A stretch of 64,000 nucleotides of DNA from Capra hircus. Its lineage: Eukaryota > Chordata > Mammalia > Artiodactyla > Bovidae. Shown piece by piece: positions 7,882-19,800 of this stretch. The notes under the pieces were generated by a model that did not search any database, was not told the DNA's origin, and was given only the letters and a program-made list of their open reading frames with translations. The stretch spans positions 5,800,501 through 5,864,500 of the forward strand of contig NC_030811.1 of the NCBI RefSeq assembly GCF_001704415.2. Direction: 5' to 3'. The number at the start of each line of letters is the position of its first letter. The stretch's first letter is position 1. A program made the translations under genes and the position numbers.

Positions 7882-10800
7882 GTGAGTGGCGGGCGCCGCG
7901 CGGCCTCCTCGCTCCCCGGGGCCCCGAGCCTCGCCCGGGGCCCGGCCAAGTTTGGGGCCGGCGCGGCCATGTGGCGGCCGCGCGTTTCGTAACCGGCCGC
8001 CCGCCGTCGCCGCCACCTCCATCTTGGAGCGGAGGCCGGCGGCGCGGCCGGGCCCGCGGGGCAGCGCGGGGGACGCGTGTGGGAGGCCGCGGGCGAACGG
8101 GCGCTCGGGTCGGGTTGGGCCGGGCCGGGTTGGCCGCCACGGCGCCCTCCGCAGGGCCCTCCACAGCCCCGGAGTAGCACCTGTCCCCCCTCCCCGCGGG
8201 GAGCAGTCCGTGATTGTTGCTGGTGGCCTTTTCCACCCCAAATTAAAACCCGTGGGGCTTCAACAAAGGACGTGGCTCCTTAGCCGTAATTTTTCTGTCT
8301 TGTGAAGTTTGAACATTTTAAAGCAAACCCGGGAGCTCAGAGGACGTTGGCTGCTGAGGGCCAATTTCCTAGGAAGAAACTCGAAAGACATTCCCCCACC
8401 CCCCAACCTCCCGCTTCGGAAGCCTCCCGAGATGCTGCCAGCGACCGAAGTAGGAGGGCAGAGAAAGGGAAATTTCTGGCCTCTTGGTGTCCTGTTTTTT
8501 CCTTTGGGGAGGAAAAAATAAGGTCAGATACTTGTAACCAGAATGTCGAAGTAATTCAAAAGTACCCCTCCCCACACCCCGCCAAAGGTTGACATATATT
8601 TGAAACTGAGAGTGGCAGTCGCTTTTTCCACCCCTAACAGAGGTGGTCTGGGGTGGGAGGTGGTGGACGGGATGCCAGAAAACGAGGGAGGAAACAGAAC
8701 CGTTGAACTTAAACCATGCTTCAGGGTGAGGTTTTTATTGTCTTTGACAACCGGAAGTCTGGAAAAATTACTTTTTCTGTGTTGTTTTCAAGAAGTAGCT
8801 GTCCAAGGAAAAGGGCGCACTTGACCACAGTGGGGTGGGGGTGGCGAGGGCAGGGGTTTGGAGTCTGTGGTGACTGCAGAAGGAGGTGACACGAACTGCC
8901 CTGGGAAAGCTGGTAACTGCCTGCTCATTGGCCGAACTCCCCGACTTCGCTTTCCCTTCTGCTTCTTCACCCCCATTTTCCACGGTCGGTGCCAGGGTCT
9001 GTGCTCTTTGACCAAGATCAGCTGCGGCGTGCTTACTCATCCTTTTATTACCTCTCTTTGTCAAAGTGCTGGCGGGGTGGGGTATCAAAATGAGAGGGTG
9101 AGAGACTCTTGTGTACAGATAAGGGGCGCCAGGAGCCCTGGGGGTAACTCCTGTGAGATGCGATGATCGCGGGGGGAGGGGGAGGAGAGGTGACAGTCTT
9201 AACAACTGCAGCCGTCAAGTCTCCGGGCGTCAGATGGAGGCTTTTCAAGTCTCTAACAGCCCCGAATGCACATATGGAACCACTGCGTCCCACCTTTATT
9301 GACAGTCTGTGTCTCAGAGCCTTTGCTTCTCTGTTCTCTCTGTTTTTCTCCTCTGCATTGTGAAGAGTGGGACTCGGACATATCCTGTGTCTTGAATGAG
9401 TTCTATCTCCTCAGAGTGCCCATAGTTAAAGGGACCAGTGTCTGAATAATCAAGTTACAGGTGACATGAATTACCTGGGCTGCCTGCTTTCAACTGAAGA
9501 GAATGTCCCAAACATCCTGGCTTATTCACCCCTTGAAATTCTTGAGGTGGTGATTCCAGTCGCCAGTAATCTAGTCTACCATTTTATCACTGTTTGTTAA
9601 AGAAGTTCTTTAGGTCCAGTTGAAACCAATTTTGTCTTTCCTGCCTTCTAATCCCATCCTCTTGAAGACCCAGAGGTGACACGTCCCCCGTTTGCCTTCA
9701 CTTCACGTTTATTTTAAGCCACTGCTCACGAAATGCTACTGTGCTGGATCAGCCTCCAGGGGCACCCAGAGCAGGTCCAGTCCCTGTTTCCTGTGCCTTC
9801 CTGTTGCTAAAGCCTGCTCCATTGTCTCCGTGTTTATTTTCATACGTGGTGATGATTAAAATGTGTTTTGCACAGGTTCAATGGCTACCAGTCTTTGCAT
9901 TTGATTTTACAGTTGTTTACCTTTGTTAGGAACCAGGACTTTTTGTAGTTTGTGGGCTTTTTTGTGTTGCCAGCATCAGAAACGGAGATAGTTCCCTGAT
10001 TCCACATCCTAGTCACTCTTCAGAGAATAACTCAGACTTCGAGTTCACTGACCTGTCTGCTTGCCAATGATGCTAGGGTAGAGAAATCTGAGTACCTGTG
10101 TTCCTAGGTTGTGTTACTGTGATGCTAAACTGTAGTGTCATATTGACTGGTGGGAAAAGATGGTGGGAAAAGCCTAAGCCTGAAACCGCATCTTTCTTAG
10201 AATATTCTCTTGACTAAATATCGTATGCCAGTTTAATTTGTAAAATACTTGTCACTGTGAGTTTATTTTAAAAGTTTGGGCTTCCCTGGTGGCCCAGAGG
10301 TTAAAGTGTCTGCCTGCAACGCGGGAGACCCAGGTTCAATCCCTGGGTCGGGAAGATCCCCTGGAGAAGGAAATGGCAACCCACTCCAGGATTCTGCCTG
10401 GAGAATCCCATGGACAGAGAGGCCTGGTGGGCTACAGTCCATGGGGTCGCAAAGAGTCGGACATGATGGTTTGCCTTCAGATGAAACTACGACGTACAAT
10501 GACTGTTTTACTATTTGGTGTTCAAAATTTGTAATTATTTTAAAAACACTGGAAAAACTTAACAGTGAGAAAAACAGAATTCTCAGATAATTTATACAAC
10601 TTTTTTTTTTTTTTTTTTTGTCCTAAAGCAGCTTTCCTGTTATTTACAGTGTTAAGTTTTTAAGGACACGTCACCTGTAGCACAGGCTGGCGTGCAGGGA
10701 GTGCTTTGTATGAACTGTTTTGGTGGTAGCCAAATGTGCCAGCTCCCTGACGTCCATTGTTCTAATACAAATGAGTAGTCCCATGATAGGAGGTAACTGA

Positions 10801-13800
10801 ATGAGTCGTCCTGTGATAGGAGGTAACTAAACTTAATCTGGCTAAAGTTATAGTGTCAGGTTAACAACTATCTTCAAATAAAATATGGCATATTTTTCAC
10901 TGGAATGTTATACAGAGAGGTTTGATAATCGAGTTTACCATTAGACCACAACAATCAAAAGATTGTCATATATTACTCTCGGAGGTTATCAAACAGGATG
11001 GGATCAAAGGAATATGAAAGATCTTAAGAGAACATGAAAAAATTCTATGGTGTGGTAAAAGGCATTTCAGTAAGTATCTCAAATTATTACCCTCCTTGTC
11101 AAAATGTTTTAGGTAGTAAAGAACATGCATCCTTTGATTTGGCTACTTCATAGGGAAAGATATCATTAACTTTGTTCCTAATAGAATACCATCCAACTGT
11201 ATGCTGATTTACTGTATATTTTTAAATTATCGTATCCTTTTCTAACACATGGCATTGAGGACTTGTAAAGTTAGAGATTGTTTGCCATGTATAAAATGTG
11301 TTACTATGTGAAATTATATGTTCACGTGCTTCATAACATTGCGAAGTTGTGTACTTGTGGGTGGGGATAGTCCTGTGGTGACCACCTTGTGCTGAAGCTT
11401 GAAATTAATTTTACTTTCAGTGCCGTTCGTTGTTCTGTACAAGAAATATTCAGAGCTTGCATTTGTAATTGTGACTTTCCAGCGCTTAATACGATATTTG
11501 TAGACTTTTTCTTTTTTTGGCTGCACAGGGTCTTGGTCGTTCTGTGTGTGTTTTCTCTAGTTGCAGTGAGCTGGAGCTTCTCTTGGTGTGGACCACAGAC
11601 TCTAGGTGCTTGGGCTTCAGCAGTTGTGACTTGCGGATGTAGTTGCCCCCTGGCATGTGGAGTCTTCCCCGGCTAGGGATTGAACCTGTGTCCCCTGCGT
11701 TGGCCAGGTTGATTCTTACCTCTGTACTACCCGGGAAGTCCCTAGGTTTTTGTTTTTGTTTTTTTTTAAAGTAGAGTTGATGTATCATATTTATATAAGT
11801 TACAGGTGTACAGTAGAGTGGTTCACAATTTTAAAGGCTATTCTCTGTTTACAGTTGCTATAAAATATTGCCTATATATTCCTCCTGTTGTACAATGTAT
11901 TGAGCTTCTTTTGCACATAATAGTTTGTATCTCTTAATCTCCTGCTGCTGTATTGCCTCTCCCTACTTCTTAACATTAGTTCTGTATATCTGTGAATCTG
12001 CTTTTTTTGTTATATCTAATGTTAATGTGATGTCCCTGCGAGTTACAGCAATCCATGTCTCCCTTCATCCCCCCAGAAGAAACGCTGTACTCAGCAGCAG
12101 TCCCCTCCCATCCTCTCCTCACCTCACGCCCTGGCATCACTAATCTTTCTGTTTCTACAGATTTACCTATTCTGGACATTTCATATAAATGGAATCACCT
12201 ATACATGGCCTTGCATGCCTAGCATTTTTCATTTAACATAAATATTCCCCAGGTTCATCCGTGTTGAGGCAGGTATCGGTAATTCATTCCTTTTGGTTGC
12301 CAAATAATAATCCGTTATTTGAATATACCACATTTTGTTTATATGTTCATTAACTGATGGGCGTGTGGGCTGTTTCTACATTTAGGCTAATATAGATAAT
12401 GCTGTTAGGAGCACTCCTGTTACATATTTTTTGTATGTGAAATTTTTGCGTAGACATATTTTCCCTTCTTTTGGGAATAGTTCTTGGAGTATAATTGTAA
12501 TTGCTGGGTCATATGGTAGTTGTACGTTTAAAGTTTTGAAGAACTATCAAACTGTTTTTCAGCCAGTTTACATTCCAGCTAACAATTGAAATCTCTTTCA
12601 ATTTCTCCACATCCTCACCAACACTTCTAATCATCTATCTTTTTCTTTAATTTTTATATGTTTATTATCTTAATTTTTAAAAAAATTTTATTGAAGTATA
12701 ATTGACTCACAGGGCTTCCCTGGTGGCTTGCAGTGCAGGAGACCTGGATTCAGTCCCTGTGTGGGAAAGATCCCCTGGAGAAGGGAATGCCAACCCACTC
12801 CAGGATTCTTGCCTGGAGACTCACATGGACAGAGAAGCCTGAAGGGCTACAGTCTGTGGGGTCAGGCAGAGTCGGACACGACTGAGCGACTTCACTTCTT
12901 TCACTTTTCATAGTTGACTTACAATGTTGTGTTTCTGGTATACAGCATACGTTGAGTTATACATATCTATATATCCATATTCTTTTCCACTGTGTTTTAT
13001 TACAGGCTGTTGAATATAGGTCCTCGTGCTATATAGTGTGTGTGCACGCTCTGTTGTGTCTGACTCTTTGACCCCGTGGACCATAGCCCCCCAGGCTCCT
13101 CTGTCCATGGGACTTTCAAGGCAAGAATACTGGAGAGGTTTGCCATTTCCTTCTCCAGGAGTGCTATACAGTGGGAACTTGAGTATTTTATATTCAATAT
13201 ATAATTGTACCTGCTAATCCCAAACTCACGATTTAGCCCTTCCCCACATACCCTTATCCCTTTTTAATGGTAAGTTTGTCTGTGAGTCTGCTTCTGTTTC
13301 ATAAATAACTTCATTTGTGTCATATTTAAGATTCTACATATAATGATACCCTAGAGTATTTGTATTTCTTTGTCTGGCTTAACTTCACTTAGTATGATAA
13401 TCTGTAGGTCCATCTGTGTTGCTGCAAATGCTATTGTTTCATTCTTTTATGGCTGAGTAATTTTCCACTGTATATGTGTATCACAACTTCCTCATTCATC
13501 TGTCAGTGGACGTTTAGATTGCTTCCATGTTTTCGCTATTGTAAATAGTGCTGCTGTGAACGTTGAAGTGCCTGTATCTTTTTGAATTAGAGTTTTTGTC
13601 TTTGAGGGTGTATGCCCAGGAGTGCGATTGCAGGATCCTCTGGCAGCCCTAGTTCTAGTTTTTTAAGGAACCTCCGTGCTGTTTTCCATAGTAGTTGCAC
13701 CAGCTTACATTCCTACCAACAGTGTAGGGAGCTTTCGTTTTCTCCACACCTTCTCCAGCATTTGTTATTTGTAGATTTGATGTCCATTCTGACAGGTGTG

Positions 13801-16800
13801 GATGATACCTCATTGTAAATTTGATATGCTCTTCTCTAATAATTAACTAAATGCAGAGTTCCAGAGAATAGCAAGGTGCGATAAGAAAGCCTTCTTAATG
13901 CAAAGAAATAGAGAAAAACAGTAGAATGGGAAAGACGAGATCTCTTCGAGAAAATTGGAGATACCAAGGGAACATTTGATGCAAAAATAAAGAACAGAAA
14001 CATCAAGGACCTAACAGAGGCAGAAAAGATCAAGGAGAGGTAGCAAGAATACACAGAACAACTGTACAAAAAAGGCCTTGATGACCTGGATAACTATGAT
14101 GGTGTGGTCACTCGCCCAGAGCCAGACATCCTGGAATGTGAAGTCAAGTGGGCCTTAGGAAGCATCACTACAAACAAAGCTAGTGGAGGTGATGGAATTC
14201 CCGCCGAGTTATTTCAACTCCTAAAAGATGGTGCTGTTAAAGTGCCAGCAAATTTGGAAAACTCAGCAGTGGCCATAGGATTGGAAAAGGTCAAATTTCA
14301 TTCCAGTCCCAAAGAAGAGCAATCCAAAGAATGTTCAGACTGCCCTACAGTTGTGCTTATTTCACATGGTAGCAAGGTAATGCTCAAAATCCTTCAAGCT
14401 AGGCTTCAGCATTATGTGGACCAAGAACTTCCAGATGTTGAAGCTGGGTTTGGAAAAGGTAGAGGAACCATTGCCAACATCCGTTGGATCATGGAGAAAA
14501 ACAAGGGGATTCCAGAAAAACATCTGTTTCGTTGACTATGCCCCATGAACATGAATTTGAGCAAACTCTGGGAGATAGTGGAGGACGGGAAAGCTTGCTG
14601 TGCTGCAGTCCATGGGGTTGCAGAGAGTCAGACACTTCTGGTGACTGAACACTAATGAGCTCATCCATCTTTCTTGTACTAGCCATCCTTATGAGTTTGT
14701 GAAGGGCCATATACAATGTGCAAATAATTTCTTCCATTTTGTGGGTTCTTTTCACGTTCTTGAAGGTGGCCTTCCTTTGAAGCAAAAAGTTCTCAATTTT
14801 GACAAAGTCCATTTTATATTTTTATTTTGTCACTTGTACTTTTGGTGTCATATTTTAGAAACCATTGCCTAGTTCAAAAATATAGATTTACTAATATGTT
14901 CTCTTCTAAATGTTTTAAATTTTTATCTCTTATATTTGGGTCTGTTATCTATTCAGAGCTAAATTTTGTGGTGGGAAATACGAGTAAAACTTGATTCTTT
15001 TGTATGTAGATAGCAAATTGTGCCACCACCTTTGTTAAAAGACTGTTCTTTCTTCATTGGATTGTCTAGACGTCCTTGTCAAAAACCAAGTGATTCATCT
15101 CAAAATGGAAGTACATACTGTTTGCAATGGAGAAGAAAGCCCCTCCCCTTCATCCCTCTTCCCTCCGAAAAAGGAGTTACAAGGGGGTAATAGAAACTCA
15201 CTTCACATTAAATAGTAAATTACAAAAAAGAAAAACCCCAGTGATCATAAATATATGGTTTTTTTCTGGACTATTCCTTTGATCTGTGTGTTGGTCCTTG
15301 AGCCAGTATCATACTATTTTGATTACTGTTTTTTCATGGTAAGTTTCAAAATAGGGAAGTGTGAACCCTCTAACTTAATCCTTTTTCAAGATTAACTTCT
15401 CTGAGTCCCTCGTATTGCCATAGGAATTTTAGGACTGGCTTATCAATTTCTGCAAAAAGAAAAAGGCAAGTGGGATTTTGTTTCACAAATTTGCAAGTGT
15501 CAACGCCTGGTTTAAAAAACACTTGAATTCTCTTATCTGCTTCTGAGTTCCTTCCATTGCAGCATATAACTGTATATAAAGTATATAAGGGAAATCAACC
15601 TGCCAGATAGGTAGTTGGGAAACGGAGGAGTATTTTAATACTGTCACATTAAATTACTAATACAGTACTTTTTGGGGTGATTGTGGCTGTTCCCTGATAC
15701 CCAGGCTTCCCAGGTGGCACGGTGGTAATGAATTCTCCTGCCAGTGCACGAGACACGGGTTCAATCCCTGAGTCGAGTAGATCCCCTGGAGTAGGAAATG
15801 GCAATCTGCCTGGAGAGTTCCATGGGCTGAGGAGCCTGGTGGGCTTGTGACCCCATGGACTGCAGTACACCAGGCTTCTCTGTTCTTCACCATCTCCCAG
15901 AGCTTGCTCAAGCTCGTTTCCATTAAGTCAGTGGTGCCATCCAACCATGTCATCCTCTGTTGTCCCCTTCTCCTGCTGCCTTCAGTCTTTCCCAGCATCA
16001 GGGTCTTTTCCAGTGAGTCAGCTCTTCAAATCAGGTGACCAGAGTATTGGAGCTTCAGCTTTGATATCAATCCTTCCAATGAATCTTCAGCATGGGTTTC
16101 CTTTAGGATTGACTGGTAGGATCTCCTTGCAGTCCAAAGGGCTCTCAAGAGTCTTCTCCAGCACCACAGTTCAAAAGCATCAGTGCTTTGGCGTTCAGCC
16201 TTCTTTACGGTCTAACTCTCACACCCATACATGACTACTGGAAAAACCATAGCTTTGGCTAGACAGACCTTTGTAGGCACAGTAGCGTCTCTGCTTTTTA
16301 ATGTGCTGTCTAGGTTGGTCATAGCTTTTCTTCTCAGGAGCAAGCGTCTTTTAATTTCATGACTGCAGTCAGCATCTGCAGTGATTTGGAGCCTAAGAAA
16401 ATAAAGTCTCTCTCTGTTTCCATTGTTTCCCCATCTATTTGCCATAAAGTGATGGGACCAGATGCCATGATCTTAGTTTTTTGAATGTTGAGTTTTAAGC
16501 CAGCTTTTTCACTCTCCTTTTACTTTCATCAAGAGGCTCTTTAGTTCCTCTTCGCTTTCTGCCATGAGGGTGGTGTCATCTGCATAAGTTAAGTTAAGTC
16601 GCTCAGTCGTGTCCAACTCTTTGCGACCCCATGGACTGTAGCCCACCAGGCTCCTCCGTCCATGAGATTCTCCAGGCAAGAATACCTTAGTGGGTTGCCA
16701 TTTCCTTCTCCAGGGGATCTTCCCAACCCAGGGATCGAACCCAGGTCTCCTGTATTAGAGGCAGACGCTTTTAACCTCTGAGCCACCAGGGAGTCATCTG

Positions 16801-19800
16801 CATATCTGAGGTTATTGATATTTCTCCTGGCAATCTTGATTCCAGCTTGTACTTCATCCAGCCCGGCATTTCTCATGATGTACTCTGCATAGAAGTTAAA
16901 TAAGCAGGGTGACGATATACAGCTTTGACGTACTCCTTTCCTGATTTGGAACCAGTCTGTTGTTCCACGTCTGATTCTAACTGTTGCTGCTTGACCTGTA
17001 CACAGATTTCCCAGGAGGCAGGTAAGGTGGTCTGGTATTCCCCTCTTTAAGAATTTTCCACAGTTGTGATCCACACATCAAAGGCTTTGGGATAGTCAAT
17101 AAAGCAGAAGTAGATGTTTTTCTGGAATTCTCCTTTTCCATGATCTAGCAGATGTTGGCAGTTTGATCTCTGGTTCCTCTGCCTTTTCTAAATCCATCTT
17201 GAACATCTGGAAGGTCTCAGTTCACATACTGTTAACGACTGGCTTGGAGAATTTTGAGCATTATTTTGGTAGCGTGTGAGATGAGCTCAGTTAGTTGTAC
17301 AGTAGTTTGAACATTCTTTGGCATTGCCTTTCTTTGGGATTGGATTGAAAACTGACCATTTCCAGTCCTGTGGCCACTGCTGAGTTTTCCAAATTTGCTG
17401 GCATGTTGAGAGTAGCACTTCAACAGCATCATCTTTCAGGATGTGAAATAGCTGAGCTGGAATTCCATCACCTCCACTAGTTTTGTTCGTAGTGATGCTT
17501 CCTAAGGTCCATTTGACTTCACACTCCAAGATGTCTGGCTCTAGGTGAGTGATCACACCATCATGGTTATCTGGGTCATTAAGATCCAGTCGGAAATACT
17601 GGCTCACTCTTCTGCAGATCTTGCCACATTTCAACACATTCAGTATACAACTATTTCTTTAAATGGCATCTTGTAACATCAGCACCCATCTTCTCAGAAA
17701 AATTAAATATTGGGAAGTAGTTAAGGTCACCCTGAGTGATGCAGATTTTCCAGAATTCCTCTTGAAAGTTCAAGTTTGATCACTGGCAAAATGCTACCAG
17801 TTTTTCTTGGAATGAAGAGTCTCATTTCTTTCATTTCTAAGAAGGTGTCTGCCAAAGACCCGCATCTGGAACAGCAGTAGCTTGTTGGTCATTCTTACAG
17901 GTGAAAATGGCATTCCACGATAAAGCTGCCTGTTTCAGACCACTTCCCACACCCTCACACGAGTGCTTTTTCCCCAGGTGATGCCATGCTTGAGTGTGTA
18001 GCAGCCACACTATATGCGAACATCCCATTCTGTGTGCAGAATATTCAAAAGACGTGGATTTAAAGGTCAGGATTTAATACAATTAATTATTTTTACTGCT
18101 TCCTCAAGGACACTGTTGAGTAAAAGTGGCCTTTTGTTTTCTCCTCTTTTACTGTGCATGCACAGTAATGAAGGATATGTGACTGTCCTTTACAGTTTGT
18201 GACCAGTGTCTTGATTTGTGCTAAGGGGCACCAAGCTAGCAGCTTTACCACCATTGGTTTTGCACCATTAATGCACACAAAAGCATAGTGGAAAAGGCCA
18301 GTTATACAGTGAGTCCTCTACATAGGAACAGGGTCCATTCTGAGAGCACATTCTTGCGTGCGTGTGAACGTCTCTCAGTCATGTCCGACTCTTTGCAACC
18401 CCATGGACTGTGGCCCGCCAGGCTCTTCTGTCCATGGAATTCTCCAGGCCGGAATGCTGGAGGGCGTAGCCGTCCCCTTCTCTAGGGGATCTTCCCGACC
18501 CAGGAATTGAACCAGGGTCTCCTGCGTTGCAAGCGAACTCTTTACCAGCTGAGCTGTCAGGTAAGCCCCTTAAGTCCGTTCTTAAGTCCAGTTTTTTTCT
18601 TAAGTCCAACAGAGTTAGCCTAGGTGCCCAGCTGACACAGTTGGCTATACAGTACTGCTCTGTACTAGGTTTATAATACTCATCACACAAATAATACATA
18701 AAAAATAAAGCATTTTTACTCTTACAGTACCTTGAAAAGTACTGTAGTAACAGAAGTAAGTACAGTACGACAGCTGGCATTCAGGGGCATGTTCTCATCT
18801 TTGAAAGTTTGTATGTAGGGGACTTACTGTGAAATAGTTTGACTTATGAGCCCCTGAGGGTGTGTCCGGGGACCCCCAGCGTTGTGCAGACTGCGCTCGG
18901 AGAACCATGGTGCACAGGATCTGGCTAGACTGCTGCTCGCTCCTGTTCAGGGGGCTGCGATGACCAGTCTTAGAGGACCCTTCCAGAAGAGGCCCTGCAG
19001 CATCGGAGGAGACCAGGCTGGTTAGCCGGGAAAGAGCTTGGCATGCTGAGAAGGAAGGACGTGGGGGTGGCTGGGCTTCTCGAGGTGGGAGGGGGAAGCA
19101 GGGTTGGAAAGGTAGGCAGGAGCTGGCTATGCAGGGAGCTGGAGGGCAGCTTTCCTGTGTGGTACGCAGTGAATTACTGAAGCCTGGGGAGAGTTAGGGT
19201 GTCTGAATGCCAGTTGACTTGGCCTCTGATGGTTGTGCAGTTAGGGTGAATGCTTGGTTTTCAACCTGATACCAGTGAAGCTCCCAAAAGAGTAATAAGA
19301 ATTGCCATGGTGGCAGCACCACCAAGACCTATATGCTAATTATGTGGTTTTCAAGTCCAAATATCAGCAACTTTATCACAGAATATGAAATGGCATCTGC
19401 GCCTGTGACTATGAAGTCAGAAAGGTGCAACATTTCCCTTAGCTTGGGCCTGGAAGAGAGCTAATAACTCTAATACTGTCCACGAGTGGATTGTACTTGT
19501 TCACTTGAATAAATCAGAACTTACCTGGGACGTGATTGTGCAAGATAAAGCATTGTGAAATCTTTAGTGCTCACAGTTGAGAGAACCTTTATTCTTAGTT
19601 CTAATTTATTTTGAAGTACCAAATTAAATCTTAGAGATCTGTCTTAAACTGATAACTGTCAGAATGCAGACTGTTAAGTACCTTTGACACGAATTGCTGA
19701 TTGATTTAGAAATATAATTTAATATTTGAAACACAAAGGTCCCAGAATGCTATTTTAGTGTTTTAATAGTTTTAAATACATATTGGGCTTCTGACGAAAG

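Larger units (their letters stand above)
7030..8200. promoter_or_regulatory. RHEB: CpG island promoter of RHEB
   Basis: A sharply bounded stretch of high GC and frequent CpG covers the 5' flank, 5' UTR, exon 1 and the start of intron 1. It has no interspersed repeats and no convincing TATA box. It contains four CCAAT boxes, GC boxes and a CACGTG palindrome. This is the usual architecture of a broadly expressed mammalian gene promoter. Confidence 0.92.
12666..13835 (-). mobile_element. Artiodactyl L1 3' end with two nested SINEs
   Basis: A younger L1 than its neighbour, readable from the 3' terminus (ttgaagtataattgac) to ORF2 end (ccaccttctccagcatttgt area). Two SINEs, at 12711-12909 and 13039-13160, each interrupt it with target duplications made of L1 sequence. 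Confidence 0.8.

Noticed and set aside
7456..8241. A 261-codon minus-strand frame, and several other frames of 115-185 codons on both strands across the CpG island
   Set aside because: Long chance frames are expected in GC-rich DNA with few stop codons. They are Arg/Ala/Pro/Gly rich, overlap each other and RHEB exon 1, and show no family signature.
10278..10350. tRNA gene-like box A/box B text at the head of Bov-tA SINEs
   Set aside because: The tRNA-like heads belong to multicopy SINEs with Bov-A tails and target duplications. They are not functional tRNA genes.
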